DNA of 64,000 nucleotides from Thermanaeromonas toyohensis ToBE (GTDB lineage: Bacteria; Bacillota; DSM-521; Neomoorellales; Neomoorellaceae): positions 2,499,587 through 2,563,586 of the forward strand of contig NZ_LT838272.1 of the NCBI RefSeq assembly GCF_900176005.1. Reading direction: 5' to 3'. The translations under genes were made by a program, and so were the position numbers. The notes under the pieces were generated by a model, which worked only from the letters and a program-made list of their open reading frames with translations, had not been told where the DNA came from and made no database searches. Of the stretch, positions 1 through 9,714 are shown one piece after another (the first letter of the stretch is position 1; every line of letters starts with the position of its first letter).

Positions 1-2353
1 CTTCACTTAAACGTAGTATCGTCCGACCGGGAACACAACGTCCAATTTCCGCAGCCACTTCCAAAGGAACCTGAACCACAAAGTGATTCATCAGTCCCAT
101 AAAAGCTTTCCTTTCGGTAAAACTCAAGCTCCCCAAAAAATCTTTTCGTACATATAACTCCCATATATCCTCAGGTTGAGAAATGCCAAACCTTCTCATA
201 ACAACTTCCATTGCCCTATCGAGCTTGCCCCACCATCGTGGTACAAAAATTCCACAACTTGGGACCTCCGGCCCAAACGGATGAACATCCCGTAAAACGG
301 AATGGTAGCCATAAGCTGCTTTTAAAAGTTTCTGTAAGACAGCCTGGTGGGTGTTGCGTCGGAAACACTCCTTATAAAACTCTCGTACCACCTGAGACGC
401 TTCGTTCTCAGAAAAGGTAGGATACCAAGTAAGGCATAGGTCAGTAACCTGCCTTTGGTCTCCATCTCGATAAACATATGGTCGTGTGTCGGTTTCGTTT
501 CCGCGGAGAAGTTTGATTACGTATAATCTTCCTATTTCCTCTTCTCCATGACGGTTGCATCTGCCAGCGGCCTGTACTACAGAAGGAATAACTGGCAAGG
601 CACGTATCACTACACGGAAACTCAAATCTACCCCAGCTTCCAGCACTTGAGTACAAACTACTATAACCTGTAAGCCCTTGTTTACCGCGTTTCTAATCTC
701 TTCTATACGGTCCTTTTTATGCAAAGGGGTGAGCCTGCCAGAAAGGAAATAAACGACCTCACTACCAAGCTGGTCTTTTATTATTGAATATACTTCTGAC
801 GCATCTTTAATGGTATTACATATCACAGCTACAGAACCGCAAGATCTATATGCTTCGATGGCTTTACAGGCAAAGTACTCTTCATCTCCTTCCCCCAGCG
901 TTTCCACCCTAAAGCGTGACACTACTGGCTGGGCTATACCTAAAGACACAACTTCTCCGAAAATACCTCCAGTCAATTCTGGAAGAGTGGCGGTTGTCAA
1001 CAGGACCTTGAGATTCAACTCCGCGGCTGCAGCTTCCATAAGGGCCAAGAAAAGATTCCAAACCCCAGCACTTATAATTTGCGGTTCATCTACAATTACA
1101 AAAGAATTCTTTAGCCCCTGAAGCCGCAAAGTGTGCTGGGCCCGAGCAGGGAAAAGGGCGGCAAAGAGTTGATTGAAAGTGGTAACCACCACCGGGGCCT
1201 GCCAAGAATCCAGTACTATATCCTCGTCTCTTTCTAGATCCTCGGCTTTTTCTTCTCCAAGCTTTTCGAACGACGAAAGATGATGATAGGTCATCACATC
1301 TAGGCCAGTGGCACTTTGGATTTCCGCTGCCGCTTGAGATAATATAGAAAGATAAGGGGCCACGTAAACAATACGCCGACATAACTTTCGCTTAACGGCC
1401 TCCAAGGCCACCGTCAGAGAAGTTAACGTTTTACCGTATCCTGTAGGAAGCTCCAGAGTAAATAAGTTACTGCCCTGCTCCTTCACAAATGTCTCTGCTG
1501 CCTTGTTTCGCCATCTTCCCCTAGCCTCTAGTAAAAACTCATCTGCTCCCGCCGCAACCAAAGCTTCTCGCCGAGCGCGGCAGAACTCTTCTATCTTTTG
1601 CAAAGCTTCGTATGCCATCTCGGAACTAATAGACTCATATGGTTTCTCTTCACCTAGGATGCAACCAGCGGCATGGAACCGATCAGCAGCAACCAAGCGC
1701 GAGTTTTCTATCTGCAAGCATAGTCGAGCCGCTTGGGCATATGGATTATTCCTTTCCACTAGCCTACCGACATAACGCTGCACATCACTGGACCATTTCC
1801 GCCAACGTAAGGTAATAGCCTCCAGCTTCCTTTCAAGGGTAGCAAGAGACAATTCACCTGCTTTACATAAGTCCTCTAACTCCGGAAAATACTCTACCGC
1901 TAGGGTTAAGATCCCCTTTAGGTCGCAATCTTGCAGATCTCCAGGCATGAATCTTCTGATCCAAGGTGGATATTCTTGCCCTGTGTCAGGTATGTCCCCA
2001 TGGTGCTCATAGAGAAAGAAAGTAAGTACCACTCCTAAATGAAGGACAGCCTGTTTCTCTTTAACAGGTATATCCCATCTTTTCAGGAGTTCATCCAAAC
2101 AAAGGGCGAATAGCATGGAGCCCGCAAAGGCATGTGGTACACTTTGGCCGTGACCGCGTATATATTTCTGCCATCCGGGTCGAGTTTTACCGGCATCGTG
2201 CAAGAGCCCGGCTAAAAATCGTAACCGTTCAAAGACATCTCCATCGGGGCGGCCTACTCCATGAGCTACAGCTAACAAGTGTTCGTATAAGGGATATTCT
2301 CTGTTGCCAGGCCCGGTTGGACGAGCTAGACATTCTGCCAAAGAACAGCGCAT
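1..2353 (-). CDS. cas3: CRISPR-associated helicase/nuclease Cas3 (HD domain fused, 3' end cut by window edge)
   Basis: This is the effector nuclease-helicase that Cascade recruits to unwind and degrade target DNA. The frame is open from the ATG at 2353 to the left edge, about 784 codons. The N-terminal HD nuclease domain shows LLHDAGK (about residues 50-56), PHAFAGS and EHHGD. The helicase core shows Walker A PTGYGKT (about 303-309), a DEPQ motif II near 422 in place of the usual DExH, and an AGRCNRHG motif VI. The start lies 2 nt after the cas5 stop, so the genes are translationally coupled. The last residues are outside the window. Subtype I-B is inferred from the neighbours. Confidence 0.95.
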   Translation of the reverse strand, partial: MRCSLAECLARPTGPGNREYPLYEHLLAVAHGVGRPDGDVFERLRFLAGLLHDAGKTRPGWQKYIRGHGQSVPHAFAGSMLFALCLDELLKRWDIPVKEKQAVLHLGVVLTFFLYEHHGDIPDTGQEYPPWIRRFMPGDLQDCDLKGILTLAVEYFPELEDLCKAGELSLATLERKLEAITLRWRKWSSDVQRYVGRLVERNNPYAQAARLCLQIENSRLVAADRFHAAGCILGEEKPYESISSEMAYEALQKIEEFCRARREALVAAGADEFLLEARGRWRNKAAETFVKEQGSNLFTLELPTGYGKTLTSLTVALEAVKRKLCRRIVYVAPYLSILSQAAAEIQSATGLDVMTYHHLSSFEKLGEEKAEDLERDEDIVLDSWQAPVVVTTFNQLFAALFPARAQHTLRLQGLKNSFVIVDEPQIISAGVWNLFLALMEAAAAELNLKVLLTTATLPELTGGIFGEVVSLGIAQPVVSRFRVETLGEGDEEYFACKAIEAYRSCGSVAVICNTIKDASEVYSIIKDQLGSEVVYFLSGRLTPLHKKDRIEEIRNAVNKGLQVIVVCTQVLEAGVDLSFRVVIRALPVIPSVVQAAGRCNRHGEEEIGRLYVIKLLRGNETDTRPYVYRDGDQRQVTDLCLTWYPTFSENEASQVVREFYKECFRRNTHQAVLQKLLKAAYGYHSVLRDVHPFGPEVPSCGIFVPRWWGKLDRAMEVVMRRFGISQPEDIWELYVRKDFLGSLSFTERKAFMGLMNHFVVQVPLEVAAEIGRCVPGRTILRLSE

Positions 2354-2355
2354 CT

Positions 2356-3093
2356 CTACCACAGGTATATCACTTCCCCTGTCTCCAGCTCTAGGACCTG
2401 ATAAGGAAAAGGCGGATTCTCTTTCAGGCGCACTTTAATGCTTTTCCCAGTTTGTTCATAAAGTACATTAACAGTGTCTTCAAAGATTCTTCCTCCGCAA
2501 TGTCGATAGGGCATACCTCGTGCTGCAGCGTAAGCTAACCCAGGCTCTATTCCCACTTGGGCTACTGCTTCCCTAGGTACTACGGTATGAACGTCCAGGT
2601 AGTTTGCCGGTAAGGGATACAACAAATTTGCTTCTACTACATCTTCGTATTCGGGGAAAGTCAGACAGTAGGCACTGCCCAAATAAGTATGGTATACACT
2701 TTGCCTGCAGCGGATTCTAGCTGCCAATTCATGTAAACATTTCCCAGTATAGAAAACTCGGTAATGGGGTTCTACTACCAATTCCACTACCGTAGGACGA
2801 TTGAAAAAGTCGGTCTCCCCGCTTATGAAGCCTTTCCCCAAAAGTGACATCTGCATACATACCGTGCGCACCGGTGCCAAAAGTGAAAGTCCTATATAGT
2901 GCTCATAGTCTAGGAAAGATCTACCTTCTTGAGTCGAAAGATTGATCCCCAAGATAGATGCCAAGAGGCCATGAAGCGTAGGGCGAGGCGGGAACGGGTA
3001 TGTGGCTTGGGTAATAATGGTATCAGGTTGCCGGAAGTGGGCCAGCTTTCCTCGTAAAGTGAATATTAACAGCTGAATACGATTGTTTCTCAT
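2356..3093 (-). CDS. cas5: Cascade subunit Cas5 (type I-B)
   Basis: Cas5 binds the 5' handle of the crRNA and caps the Cas7 backbone of Cascade. The ORF extends to 3198, but I choose the ATG at 3093 because a strong ribosome site (AGAGGGGGG) lies just upstream and the protein then begins MRNNRIQLLIFTLRG, the usual Cas5 first strand. The protein is 245 residues, normal for the family. A PRPTLHGLLASILG stretch near the N terminus is the typical Cas5 helix after the first strand. It sits between cas7 and cas3 in the effector operon. Confidence 0.9.
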   Translation of the reverse strand: MRNNRIQLLIFTLRGKLAHFRQPDTIITQATYPFPPRPTLHGLLASILGINLSTQEGRSFLDYEHYIGLSLLAPVRTVCMQMSLLGKGFISGETDFFNRPTVVELVVEPHYRVFYTGKCLHELAARIRCRQSVYHTYLGSAYCLTFPEYEDVVEANLLYPLPANYLDVHTVVPREAVAQVGIEPGLAYAAARGMPYRHCGGRIFEDTVNVLYEQTGKSIKVRLKENPPFPYQVLELETGEVIYLW

Positions 3094-3231
3094 CACTACC
3101 CCCCTCTCTACGCCCAGGCGGCAGTTTCTCGACGTTAGGTTCGGTTTAAACTCCCGACCCGCCTCGAGCTCTGGCCTTGTCCGTGGCTCATAGCCCACTT
3201 ATGCTAAATCCATAACCTTCCAACGCCCTTA

Positions 3232-4173
3232 TTACCACACCTTATTCTCAGTACCCGGAAGTTCTCCTTTTAAGGTCAACTCGGGATTTTTCCACCAACG
3301 GACTCGCTTAATTTTGTTGGCAAAGGGACTTTCAGGGCCCAGCACCCTAGCCAGCTTTTGAACGTCCAGCGCCACCTCAGATAGTTGCGTGGGAGGGGTA
3401 CTGCCCAACCACCGTTCCTTCTCAGGCTCTAAAGCAATATAATCTTCTAAGTAGCCAATGCGGAAGAAAGGATCATTATATTCTACATGTACCAGCAATA
3501 GAGGCTGTTGAAGTCCTCTACCTCTGGCCTGCCGATGAAGCGTTCCTTTCCATAATCCTTCCAGCAATAGTTCTACGTCGTCATCAGTCATGTTGTTTTC
3601 CATAGCAATAGTAGCATTTATTACGCCTGGCATGGCAAAAACGGCAAAGGGAAGGATGTAAGTGGTCCAAATAGAACCTTGACCGGCCTCATCATCGCTG
3701 GGCATAACAACAGTTCCCTGAACGTACTTAGTTTCTACAGGGTGCAGGGAGTGAGCCCAGCCGAATTGGACAGGCCCTGTACGATGAAAGTTTTGTTCTT
3801 TTACGCTGAACACAGCCCCGAAAACTCGCATATCGAACGCAGAGTCAAGTAACGCCTTTTCCTTGTTCACTTCCTTATCTCTACCAGCTCTTTCCAAGAT
3901 AAGATCTGCCAGCTTTTTCCGGTCATAGAGCTTCCCATCTGGCGCTCGTTCTTCTCTACACCAGACAAAGTAGCGCTTTTCCGGTCCACCATCCGGATAC
4001 TTTGCCATAACATAGTCTCGGACATCCCTTTTAATGCTTACATCAGAAAGGGATATACGGCCGTCCTCCTCACCGAAAATACGCCGTGCATCGCTATCAT
4101 TAAGTGGATCACGGTTGGGTATACCGTCCTTAACACATTTAACAAATAAAATTTCACCTGTGGCAACTGCCAT
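3232..4173 (-). CDS. cas7: Cascade backbone subunit Cas7 (Csh2-like, type I-B)
   Basis: Cas7 polymerises along the crRNA to form the Cascade backbone. The 313-residue protein begins MAVATGEILFVKCVKDGIPNRDP and has the Csh2/Cst2-type pattern of an early 'NRDP', a central DMRVFGAVFS segment and a Gly/Arg-rich RQARGRGLQQP loop, which point to subtype I-B rather than I-C. An AAGGAGTG ribosome site precedes the ATG and overlaps the end of cas8b, so translation is coupled. No truncation is seen. Confidence 0.92.
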   Translation of the reverse strand: MAVATGEILFVKCVKDGIPNRDPLNDSDARRIFGEEDGRISLSDVSIKRDVRDYVMAKYPDGGPEKRYFVWCREERAPDGKLYDRKKLADLILERAGRDKEVNKEKALLDSAFDMRVFGAVFSVKEQNFHRTGPVQFGWAHSLHPVETKYVQGTVVMPSDDEAGQGSIWTTYILPFAVFAMPGVINATIAMENNMTDDDVELLLEGLWKGTLHRQARGRGLQQPLLLVHVEYNDPFFRIGYLEDYIALEPEKERWLGSTPPTQLSEVALDVQKLARVLGPESPFANKIKRVRWWKNPELTLKGELPGTENKVW

Positions 4174-4186
4174 CTCTTATCACTCC

Positions 4187-6340
4187 TTAGTCAGATGTTA
4201 TGCGGTCAATATAAACAGTATATAATTGAAGCTTCTCCTGCTTACCCTCTAAAGCCAACATATATCCGCTCCAGAAGGCACCAATAAACTCATCCTTGTG
4301 TGAAGCAACCTGCGACCTTAGCCGCCGATACTCACTTTCTACAACTCCAGCTCGACGACGAAAGTCATCTGACATAAGTTGGTCCAACTTGTTTAATTTA
4401 AGAGCATATTCTTGAAACCTGGATAACCCCTTCTTCCAGATCATATCCGGAGTAAGAGCAGAGCCGAAAGCCATTATCCTATGTTTTATAAAATCTTTCC
4501 CTCCTTTTTCCGCACCAGTGGCTACCCAGTACCAGCGAGAAAAAAGCCGTACTAGGTACCCGGCAGCAAAACCAAGCTCTTCCACGTTATTGAACGAGAG
4601 TTCTACCGGAGGAACAGTAGATACCTTTTTCAACATCTCCCGCCAATCACTCAATACTCTTCCTCCTCCCCCAAGCAATCTGTTATACAAGTTATAAAAG
4701 TGGCGAAAAGCCAAGTAAAAGGTCACTTCGTCTTTCAAATTCCAAAACGCTTGCTTTTCGTTTTCTTTGTTACTATGCATACGGACCCACCCGTTCATCC
4801 GTGCCGCTGCACCAGAGACAAAAGCCTCCCAACTGATTGGTCTTTTGTGTAACACCGACCGTAAAGTAGACCAGAGGTAGCAACCACCGTAAGCACGGGT
4901 AAGCAAGTAAAAAAGAGACTCGTAGTATCCAGGTACTCTATCATCACCCCCACTTTCTGCTGCCAAACAACGCCAGACGGCGATTGCTTCGGCCGCCACT
5001 TGTGGCATGTATTCCAAGAGCTTACTTATTGTTGAAGGAAGTACATCCTCAATTACGGCTCGCAAATGTATGTCTCCTCTATCGGGTTGGCCGGAAAAAT
5101 ATACCATAGTCAAACGATACTCATCACTGCTAAAATCTTCAGGTAAGACAGCCTCAAACCCGGTTATGGAGGTCAAGAACCGGTCTCCTCGATTCGGTCG
5201 AACCTGTTTTTGACGCAATACTTTCAATGCTTCGCTGAAAGCTTCCCCGCCGTCGTCCTTACTCCTATCTAGCAGGGGAATAACCATCGCACATCCCCAG
5301 ATCCCAGGAGGCCGTTTGTTAGACTTTCTAGCCACTTCCTTTCCCGCTGCAGATGCGACAGGCACAAAAAGTTCCCGAGTAAGCGTGATAGGTAATTCCG
5401 CCGACATCTCCTTGAAAACTCCTGCTCCTACTATAAGAGAAGAATAACACTTCTTACAGAGAGCTCCTACTGCAGCGGCTAGGTCAATGTCTTTCCCTTT
5501 CTTTAGTTCCTCAGAAAGAGGAGCATGCCAGGTTGGGGCCAGCCAGGACCAAGCTTTACTATATACGGATACTGATTCCTCATTAACACCACATAAAGAA
5601 CATCTCTCTCTTCTTCCTTTTTCAGCCCCTTCTTCCATTTTGGACGCCCAGAAGTAATTGGCAATTGTTGGTAGGTGGGCAACAATGAACTGACCCTTGT
5701 GTAGAATACTTTCCCCTACAAGTGTGTATGAAGGATCACCTATCATTGGTATCTTTCCCGCATATCTATATGGACCGTTAGGAGTTGGCAAAGTCAGAAC
5801 TACTAAAGCATAACCTTGGCTTATTCCCTCTTCCATTCTCCTTTTTACCTGCAACGCAATCTCTCTCAGTAGCTCGGCAAGAACCAATTCCTCCTCAGAT
5901 GTAAATTTTCTGGGAAGATGTAAGGTTCTTCGTAAACGCCCCCGCAAGAAGCTAAGGGCTTCGTCTTTGCTGCTTGAAATTTCATTTATACTTCCGGGGT
6001 AAGCCGGATAAACAGGAACACCATATCTCCCCTGAGGATATTTCTTAATGCCCCCCGTAACTATAATGAATGGCGTTCCTAGTCCTCGCTCCACGTCGGG
6101 CCTAAACGTTACGATTCTCTTCTTCTTTCCCTCCTGACTTATGAGTTCACCCCACGTCTGCAGAGGCAGAGCTGCAGCCTCAAATTCCCTCTCACAGCAA
6201 ACTTCTATCACCATAACATTTTCGAAGAATCGTCCATGTTTTTCATTAGCAACGTCCGAGATCTGTAGTAGGGTTTGCCTTGGTGTCATCCCGTACTCCA
6301 GCAACGGCTCTCCTTGGGCTATCAGTCTCTCGATGAACAA
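4187..6340 (-). CDS. cas8b: Cascade large subunit Cas8b (Csh1-like) with CXXC zinc motif
   Basis: This is the large Cascade subunit, expected to read the PAM and hold the displaced strand. The 717-residue protein has two cysteine pairs, CSLC (247-250) and CKKC (295-298), about 45 residues apart, as in the Csh1 group of Cas8b; the rest is poorly conserved, as usual for Cas8. The start is TTG at 6340, chosen because GGGGGGAG lies immediately upstream. It is the first gene of the effector operon cas8b-cas7-cas5-cas3, and a promoter with a palindrome lies just upstream (6372-6416). Confidence 0.88.
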   Translation of the reverse strand: MFIERLIAQGEPLLEYGMTPRQTLLQISDVANEKHGRFFENVMVIEVCCEREFEAAALPLQTWGELISQEGKKKRIVTFRPDVERGLGTPFIIVTGGIKKYPQGRYGVPVYPAYPGSINEISSSKDEALSFLRGRLRRTLHLPRKFTSEEELVLAELLREIALQVKRRMEEGISQGYALVVLTLPTPNGPYRYAGKIPMIGDPSYTLVGESILHKGQFIVAHLPTIANYFWASKMEEGAEKGRRERCSLCGVNEESVSVYSKAWSWLAPTWHAPLSEELKKGKDIDLAAAVGALCKKCYSSLIVGAGVFKEMSAELPITLTRELFVPVASAAGKEVARKSNKRPPGIWGCAMVIPLLDRSKDDGGEAFSEALKVLRQKQVRPNRGDRFLTSITGFEAVLPEDFSSDEYRLTMVYFSGQPDRGDIHLRAVIEDVLPSTISKLLEYMPQVAAEAIAVWRCLAAESGGDDRVPGYYESLFYLLTRAYGGCYLWSTLRSVLHKRPISWEAFVSGAAARMNGWVRMHSNKENEKQAFWNLKDEVTFYLAFRHFYNLYNRLLGGGGRVLSDWREMLKKVSTVPPVELSFNNVEELGFAAGYLVRLFSRWYWVATGAEKGGKDFIKHRIMAFGSALTPDMIWKKGLSRFQEYALKLNKLDQLMSDDFRRRAGVVESEYRRLRSQVASHKDEFIGAFWSGYMLALEGKQEKLQLYTVYIDRITSD

Positions 6341-6371
6341 CCTACTCCCCCCATGAACATACCCTGTATAA

Positions 6372-6416
6372 ATTATAGGTTCCGGTCTTATGCTAATATC
6401 ATTTTTACTTTAGCAT
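6372..6416 (-). promoter_or_regulatory. Putative promoter and operator of the cas8b-cas7-cas5-cas3 operon
   Basis: On the minus strand a TATAAT box (6372-6377) lies about 30 bases before the cas8b start. Upstream is a perfect 7-bp inverted repeat, ATGCTAA (6390-6396) and TTAGCAT (6410-6416), separated by 13 bases. It covers the place where a -35 element would be. I infer an operator, most simply for the WYL-domain regulator encoded next door. No good -35 hexamer is visible, which fits a regulated promoter. Confidence 0.5.
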
Positions 6417-6547
6417 ACCCTGCTGCAACCAACCTTCAGTGTGATACACAATAAATAAGAAAGTTGCCCCTTATTCAATTCCCCAGCTCTTAGTTAAGCT
6501 AATCCTGGAAAAACCCAGCGTAGCAGGTGTCTGTTTATATTGGAAAC

Positions 6548-7525
6548 CTAACAGCTCTTTCGGTAAAGCTGCATCATTCTCTCGATTTCCTCCTCCACCG
6601 CCTGCCTTAAAGAAGTAGGAGCCAGAACTTCAGCGTGGCTGCCATAACCCATCACCCAGCGTTTCACCTCATCGAGGCCGCCAGTGAAGAAGCACAAAAG
6701 AAGGCCGCCACCAGGAAGCTCCTCTATCTCTTGGGTCGAGTGCCAACGCCTCTCACGGATATAACGTGCCTGGTAGGGGTCAAACTTGATCACCACCTCC
6801 ACCGGCTCCTCTCCCCTCTCGGCTACGAAGGCCTGAGCCATCCACTCCTCTACAGAGAATTGGGGATCACGGGTGAAAACTTTAGACAGCACCTCCCACT
6901 GGTCAATCCTACCGGCGTGAAAGATGCGCATCTCGCCCCGCAGGTGGTCGAAAGCGATGAGATACCAGTCCCCTCGGAGATTGTAAAGGTGATATGGTTC
7001 CACTACCCGTACCTGCCAGCATCCCCGGCTAGCTGTAAAATAGCGTATCTTCACCTGCCGGCACTGCTGAATGGCCCGGTAAAGATCAAGGAGGAGCTCT
7101 TCTTTTACCGATACTACAGACGGAGGAGCAAAAATATAACACTCCTGCAACTCCTTTAGACTTACTTCCACTTGACCCTTTAGACCGGCCGTTATCTTTT
7201 CTACTGCGGAACGCAGAGGCGCCTCGAAAGCGGTACCTAGGTAACGCTTAGCTATCTCCACGCTTAAGAAAAAGGCCAAAAGCTCTCCTTCCGTCACCAA
7301 TACCGAGGGCAAAGCCCAGTTAGGATCCGTGTAGTACCAACCGCCACGCTTACGGTCGTAAGCCAAGGGAGCTCCTAGGCGGTCGACTAAGAATTGGCGA
7401 TCCTGATAGATTGTACGCTCACTGACTTCCAGCTCTTGAGCTAAGCTACGGGCATTAGGATACTTAAGAGCTCGGATCTGTCTATCGATCTCCAATATGC
7501 GCTCAAGCTGCTGCCGGCTGGACAT
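6548..7525 (-). CDS. WYL-domain transcriptional regulator inside the cas locus
   Basis: This is a DNA-binding regulator with an N-terminal winged helix-turn-helix (NARSLAQELEVSERTIYQDRQFL is the HTH region) and a WYL domain in the C-terminal two thirds (VRVVEPYHLYNLRGDWYLIAFD). The family commonly controls CRISPR-cas and other defence genes in response to a ligand bound by the WYL domain. The ORF opens at 7585, but the ATG at 7525 is preferred: the family N terminus begins MSSRQQLERILEIDRQIR and a GAGGAAGG site lies upstream. It separates the adaptation genes (cas4-1-2) from the effector genes, so it may set their relative expression. Confidence 0.85.
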   Translation of the reverse strand: MSSRQQLERILEIDRQIRALKYPNARSLAQELEVSERTIYQDRQFLVDRLGAPLAYDRKRGGWYYTDPNWALPSVLVTEGELLAFFLSVEIAKRYLGTAFEAPLRSAVEKITAGLKGQVEVSLKELQECYIFAPPSVVSVKEELLLDLYRAIQQCRQVKIRYFTASRGCWQVRVVEPYHLYNLRGDWYLIAFDHLRGEMRIFHAGRIDQWEVLSKVFTRDPQFSVEEWMAQAFVAERGEEPVEVVIKFDPYQARYIRERRWHSTQEIEELPGGGLLLCFFTGGLDEVKRWVMGYGSHAEVLAPTSLRQAVEEEIERMMQLYRKSC

Positions 7526-7695
7526 ACCTTGCCCTTCCTCGACCATTCTCCTCAATCTTGTCAAGGCCAAAATACAATTCTCCAAAATGCTGATATCTTC
7601 GTTGGCGCCGATCTGCCCTGAGTGCCCCTTAGCACCATTTACTATCCCCTTTTCCTACATCTGGCTTTCCCCTCCCTGGTTTTACCCACCTTTTC

Positions 7696-7959
7696 TCACC
7701 ACACCCACTCTTCGCCTCCCTTTCTAACTCCTATTATCTCCCGTCGGGTGTACCGTTGGCTCCCTAAGACGTAAAAGAGAATAGAATCTTCTTCCCGGTC
7801 GATGATGCGCTCAAGCTCCATTTTAAGTTTCCTGAAGCTTGCCTCCGTGAGCTCTCCTTCCAACACCGAGTTCTGCACCCAGTGCAGATACTTGCGGGCA
7901 GTCTTTAGCACTTTGGATACCCGGGCTACGTTTACATCGTACACCAGAATCACATACAA
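7696..7959 (-). CDS. cas2: CRISPR adaptation protein Cas2
   Basis: Cas2 is the dimeric core of the Cas1-Cas2 integrase that inserts new spacers. At 87 residues it has the expected size, and the N terminus MYVILVYDVNVARVSKVLK holds the family's first strand with its conserved Asp (YDV), followed by the helix containing HWVQNSVLEGEL. It begins 5 bp after the cas1 stop, in the order cas4-cas1-cas2 usual for type I-B. Confidence 0.95.
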   Translation of the reverse strand: MYVILVYDVNVARVSKVLKTARKYLHWVQNSVLEGELTEASFRKLKMELERIIDREEDSILFYVLGSQRYTRREIIGVRKGGEEWVW

Positions 7960-7964
7960 CTGCC

Positions 7965-8975
7965 CTACATCCTTCCTATTACCAACGGCTCACAAAGGGT
8001 ATATAGACTTCTTCGCCTAATTAAGTGTTTCTCTAACTTGTAGAGCTCTAGCCGCAAACAGGTCTGATAGCTCACGTTTCGCTTAAGGCGCCGGTGGTAA
8101 AAGGTGCTCTGAAGTTTGGCTTCAAATTCCTCTACATAGGTCCTACGGCCTTGCTCTTTCAAGAACACTCCTCCACCGTGCCGTTCAAAATCATTAGGGC
8201 CAATCATTCTTTTACCCACTAAGGAAAAAAGGACCCTATCCGCCAGAATCGGCTTAAAGATCTCGGCCATATCTAAGTTTAACGTAAACCGCCGGAAGTT
8301 AGTGGCATGGAGAAAGCCTATCCGTGGGTCAAGATGTGTCTTGTAGATCTCGGTGAGCATCTTAGTGTACACTAAGGAATTTCCAAAACTTATCAGGGCA
8401 TTCAAAGGATCAGCTGGCGGACGCTTAGAGCGCCCATCGATAACAAAGGGACAGCCCTCCAAAATAACGTTAAAGCTCTCATAATAATAGTTACGGGCGT
8501 TTCCTTCTATAGCCATCAACTCTTCTATGGTATGGCAGCTAGCCAGACCCGAACGGTTAAACTCGTCTATAGCCTCGAGATAATGGGCGATCTCTTTGCC
8601 CCGGTTAGCATAGTAACGTAAGACTTGTATAATGTTGGCCAGGCTTCCTGCTACAAACTGACGGGCCAGAAATAGGCGTTTCTCGGCGTCAAGATAGTGC
8701 TCAGCCTGTTTTAAGACCATGTAGCCAGAATTATAATGCTCTCGTGGATAGAAGCTTCCGATGTAGTGTCCATGATAATCAAAAAAGTGCAGGATAATCT
8801 CGTGTTGGTGAAAGAATTCCAAGAGTTTTTTATTGAGGTCTACCTCCCCAAAAACGTAGATATCCCGGATGTTCTCCACTGGAAAATACTTCACTTGCTC
8901 CTCTGTTTCCACACAGACAGTGTTCTCTTTGCGGCGCAAGCGTCCGCTGGCAAAAAGATAGAGGGTCTTTTGCAT
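7965..8975 (-). CDS. cas1: CRISPR adaptation integrase Cas1
   Basis: Cas1 is the catalytic subunit of the spacer integrase. The ORF could start at a GTG at 9023, but the protein then has 16 extra residues; the ATG at 8975 gives MQKTLYLFASGRLRRKENT, the normal family start, with AAAAGGGTG upstream. The metal-binding residues are in place: Glu157 in AIEGNARNYYYESF, His223 in GFLHATNFRRF, and Asp235/Glu238 in LDMAEIFKP. The protein is 336 residues and looks intact. Confidence 0.96.
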   Translation of the reverse strand: MQKTLYLFASGRLRRKENTVCVETEEQVKYFPVENIRDIYVFGEVDLNKKLLEFFHQHEIILHFFDYHGHYIGSFYPREHYNSGYMVLKQAEHYLDAEKRLFLARQFVAGSLANIIQVLRYYANRGKEIAHYLEAIDEFNRSGLASCHTIEELMAIEGNARNYYYESFNVILEGCPFVIDGRSKRPPADPLNALISFGNSLVYTKMLTEIYKTHLDPRIGFLHATNFRRFTLNLDMAEIFKPILADRVLFSLVGKRMIGPNDFERHGGGVFLKEQGRRTYVEEFEAKLQSTFYHRRLKRNVSYQTCLRLELYKLEKHLIRRRSLYTLCEPLVIGRM

Positions 8976-9032
8976 AAACTTACGCACCCTTTTCTCGTAG
9001 GCTTTGCTCTGCCAATAATTCACAGTGACTAC

Positions 9033-9551
9033 CTAGGCCCAGCAGAACTCGTTATAAGCGCACTTGCCGCAAAACTTTCCCCTTTCCGGTTGCGGTGGCA
9101 GAGGCTGATAAATGAGGGCCCAGATTTTCTTCTTAAGCCCCTCTATTTCCTTTTCTAGATCCTCATCAAGAATAACAGGCTCCCGGTAGCGTTCCTCTGG
9201 AAACAGAAGCTCGCCTTCGGCCTCAATTCCCATTCTTTTCAGTTCATACAGATAAAAGCCAAGCTGCAGGCGCGCAGCTCCTGAGGCACGTGAACTCTTC
9301 TTCACTTCAGCTACTACCAAGGTTTTACCTTCTCGGCGGATAAGATCGAGGGCCAGATGCCCTAAATGTAGCTCCTTCCGCTCCCGTGCATAAGCCTGGC
9401 TCTGTATGAGCCGGCCGAGCTGCAGATATACATTATCCTCGTCGGGGGTGACCTGCCTAGACATTAGCCAAGCCTGCCTGGGACATATACTATAGGCCTG
9501 GACCAGGCTGCCCACTATAGTAGCTTCTTCTGTAACTCTAGGTTCTTCCAT
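9033..9551 (-). CDS. cas4: CRISPR adaptation nuclease Cas4
   Basis: Cas4 is a RecB-type nuclease with an iron-sulfur cluster that trims prespacers and selects for the PAM. All key residues are visible: Cys23 near the N terminus (SICPRQ), Asp69 and the Glu82-x-Lys84 pair of the RecB core, and the C-terminal Cys161-x2-Cys164-x5-Cys170 cluster that closes the FeS site. The length of 172 residues is typical. cas1 follows after a short gap. Confidence 0.94.
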   Translation of the reverse strand: MEEPRVTEEATIVGSLVQAYSICPRQAWLMSRQVTPDEDNVYLQLGRLIQSQAYARERKELHLGHLALDLIRREGKTLVVAEVKKSSRASGAARLQLGFYLYELKRMGIEAEGELLFPEERYREPVILDEDLEKEIEGLKKKIWALIYQPLPPQPERGKFCGKCAYNEFCWA

Positions 9552-9714
9552 ACAAGATACCCTACCTTTCTTTTAGTCCTTTGGGAGATTAACGTCTGTT
9601 CTCCTTAAAGTGCATATCGCGCTAAGCTAGGAGGAAAGTACGTACTTCTTCGCTAAAAACTGACTGCTCATAGCCTAGGCTGAATACGCGCTAGCCCCAA
9701 GGAACTATATAGTC

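Noticed and set aside
2356-6340. Assignment of the effector genes to subtype I-C
   Set aside because: A separate cas6 exists, Cas7 is of the Csh2 type, and the large subunit has the CXXC pairs of Cas8b/Csh1; I-C lacks cas6 and uses Cas5 for processing.
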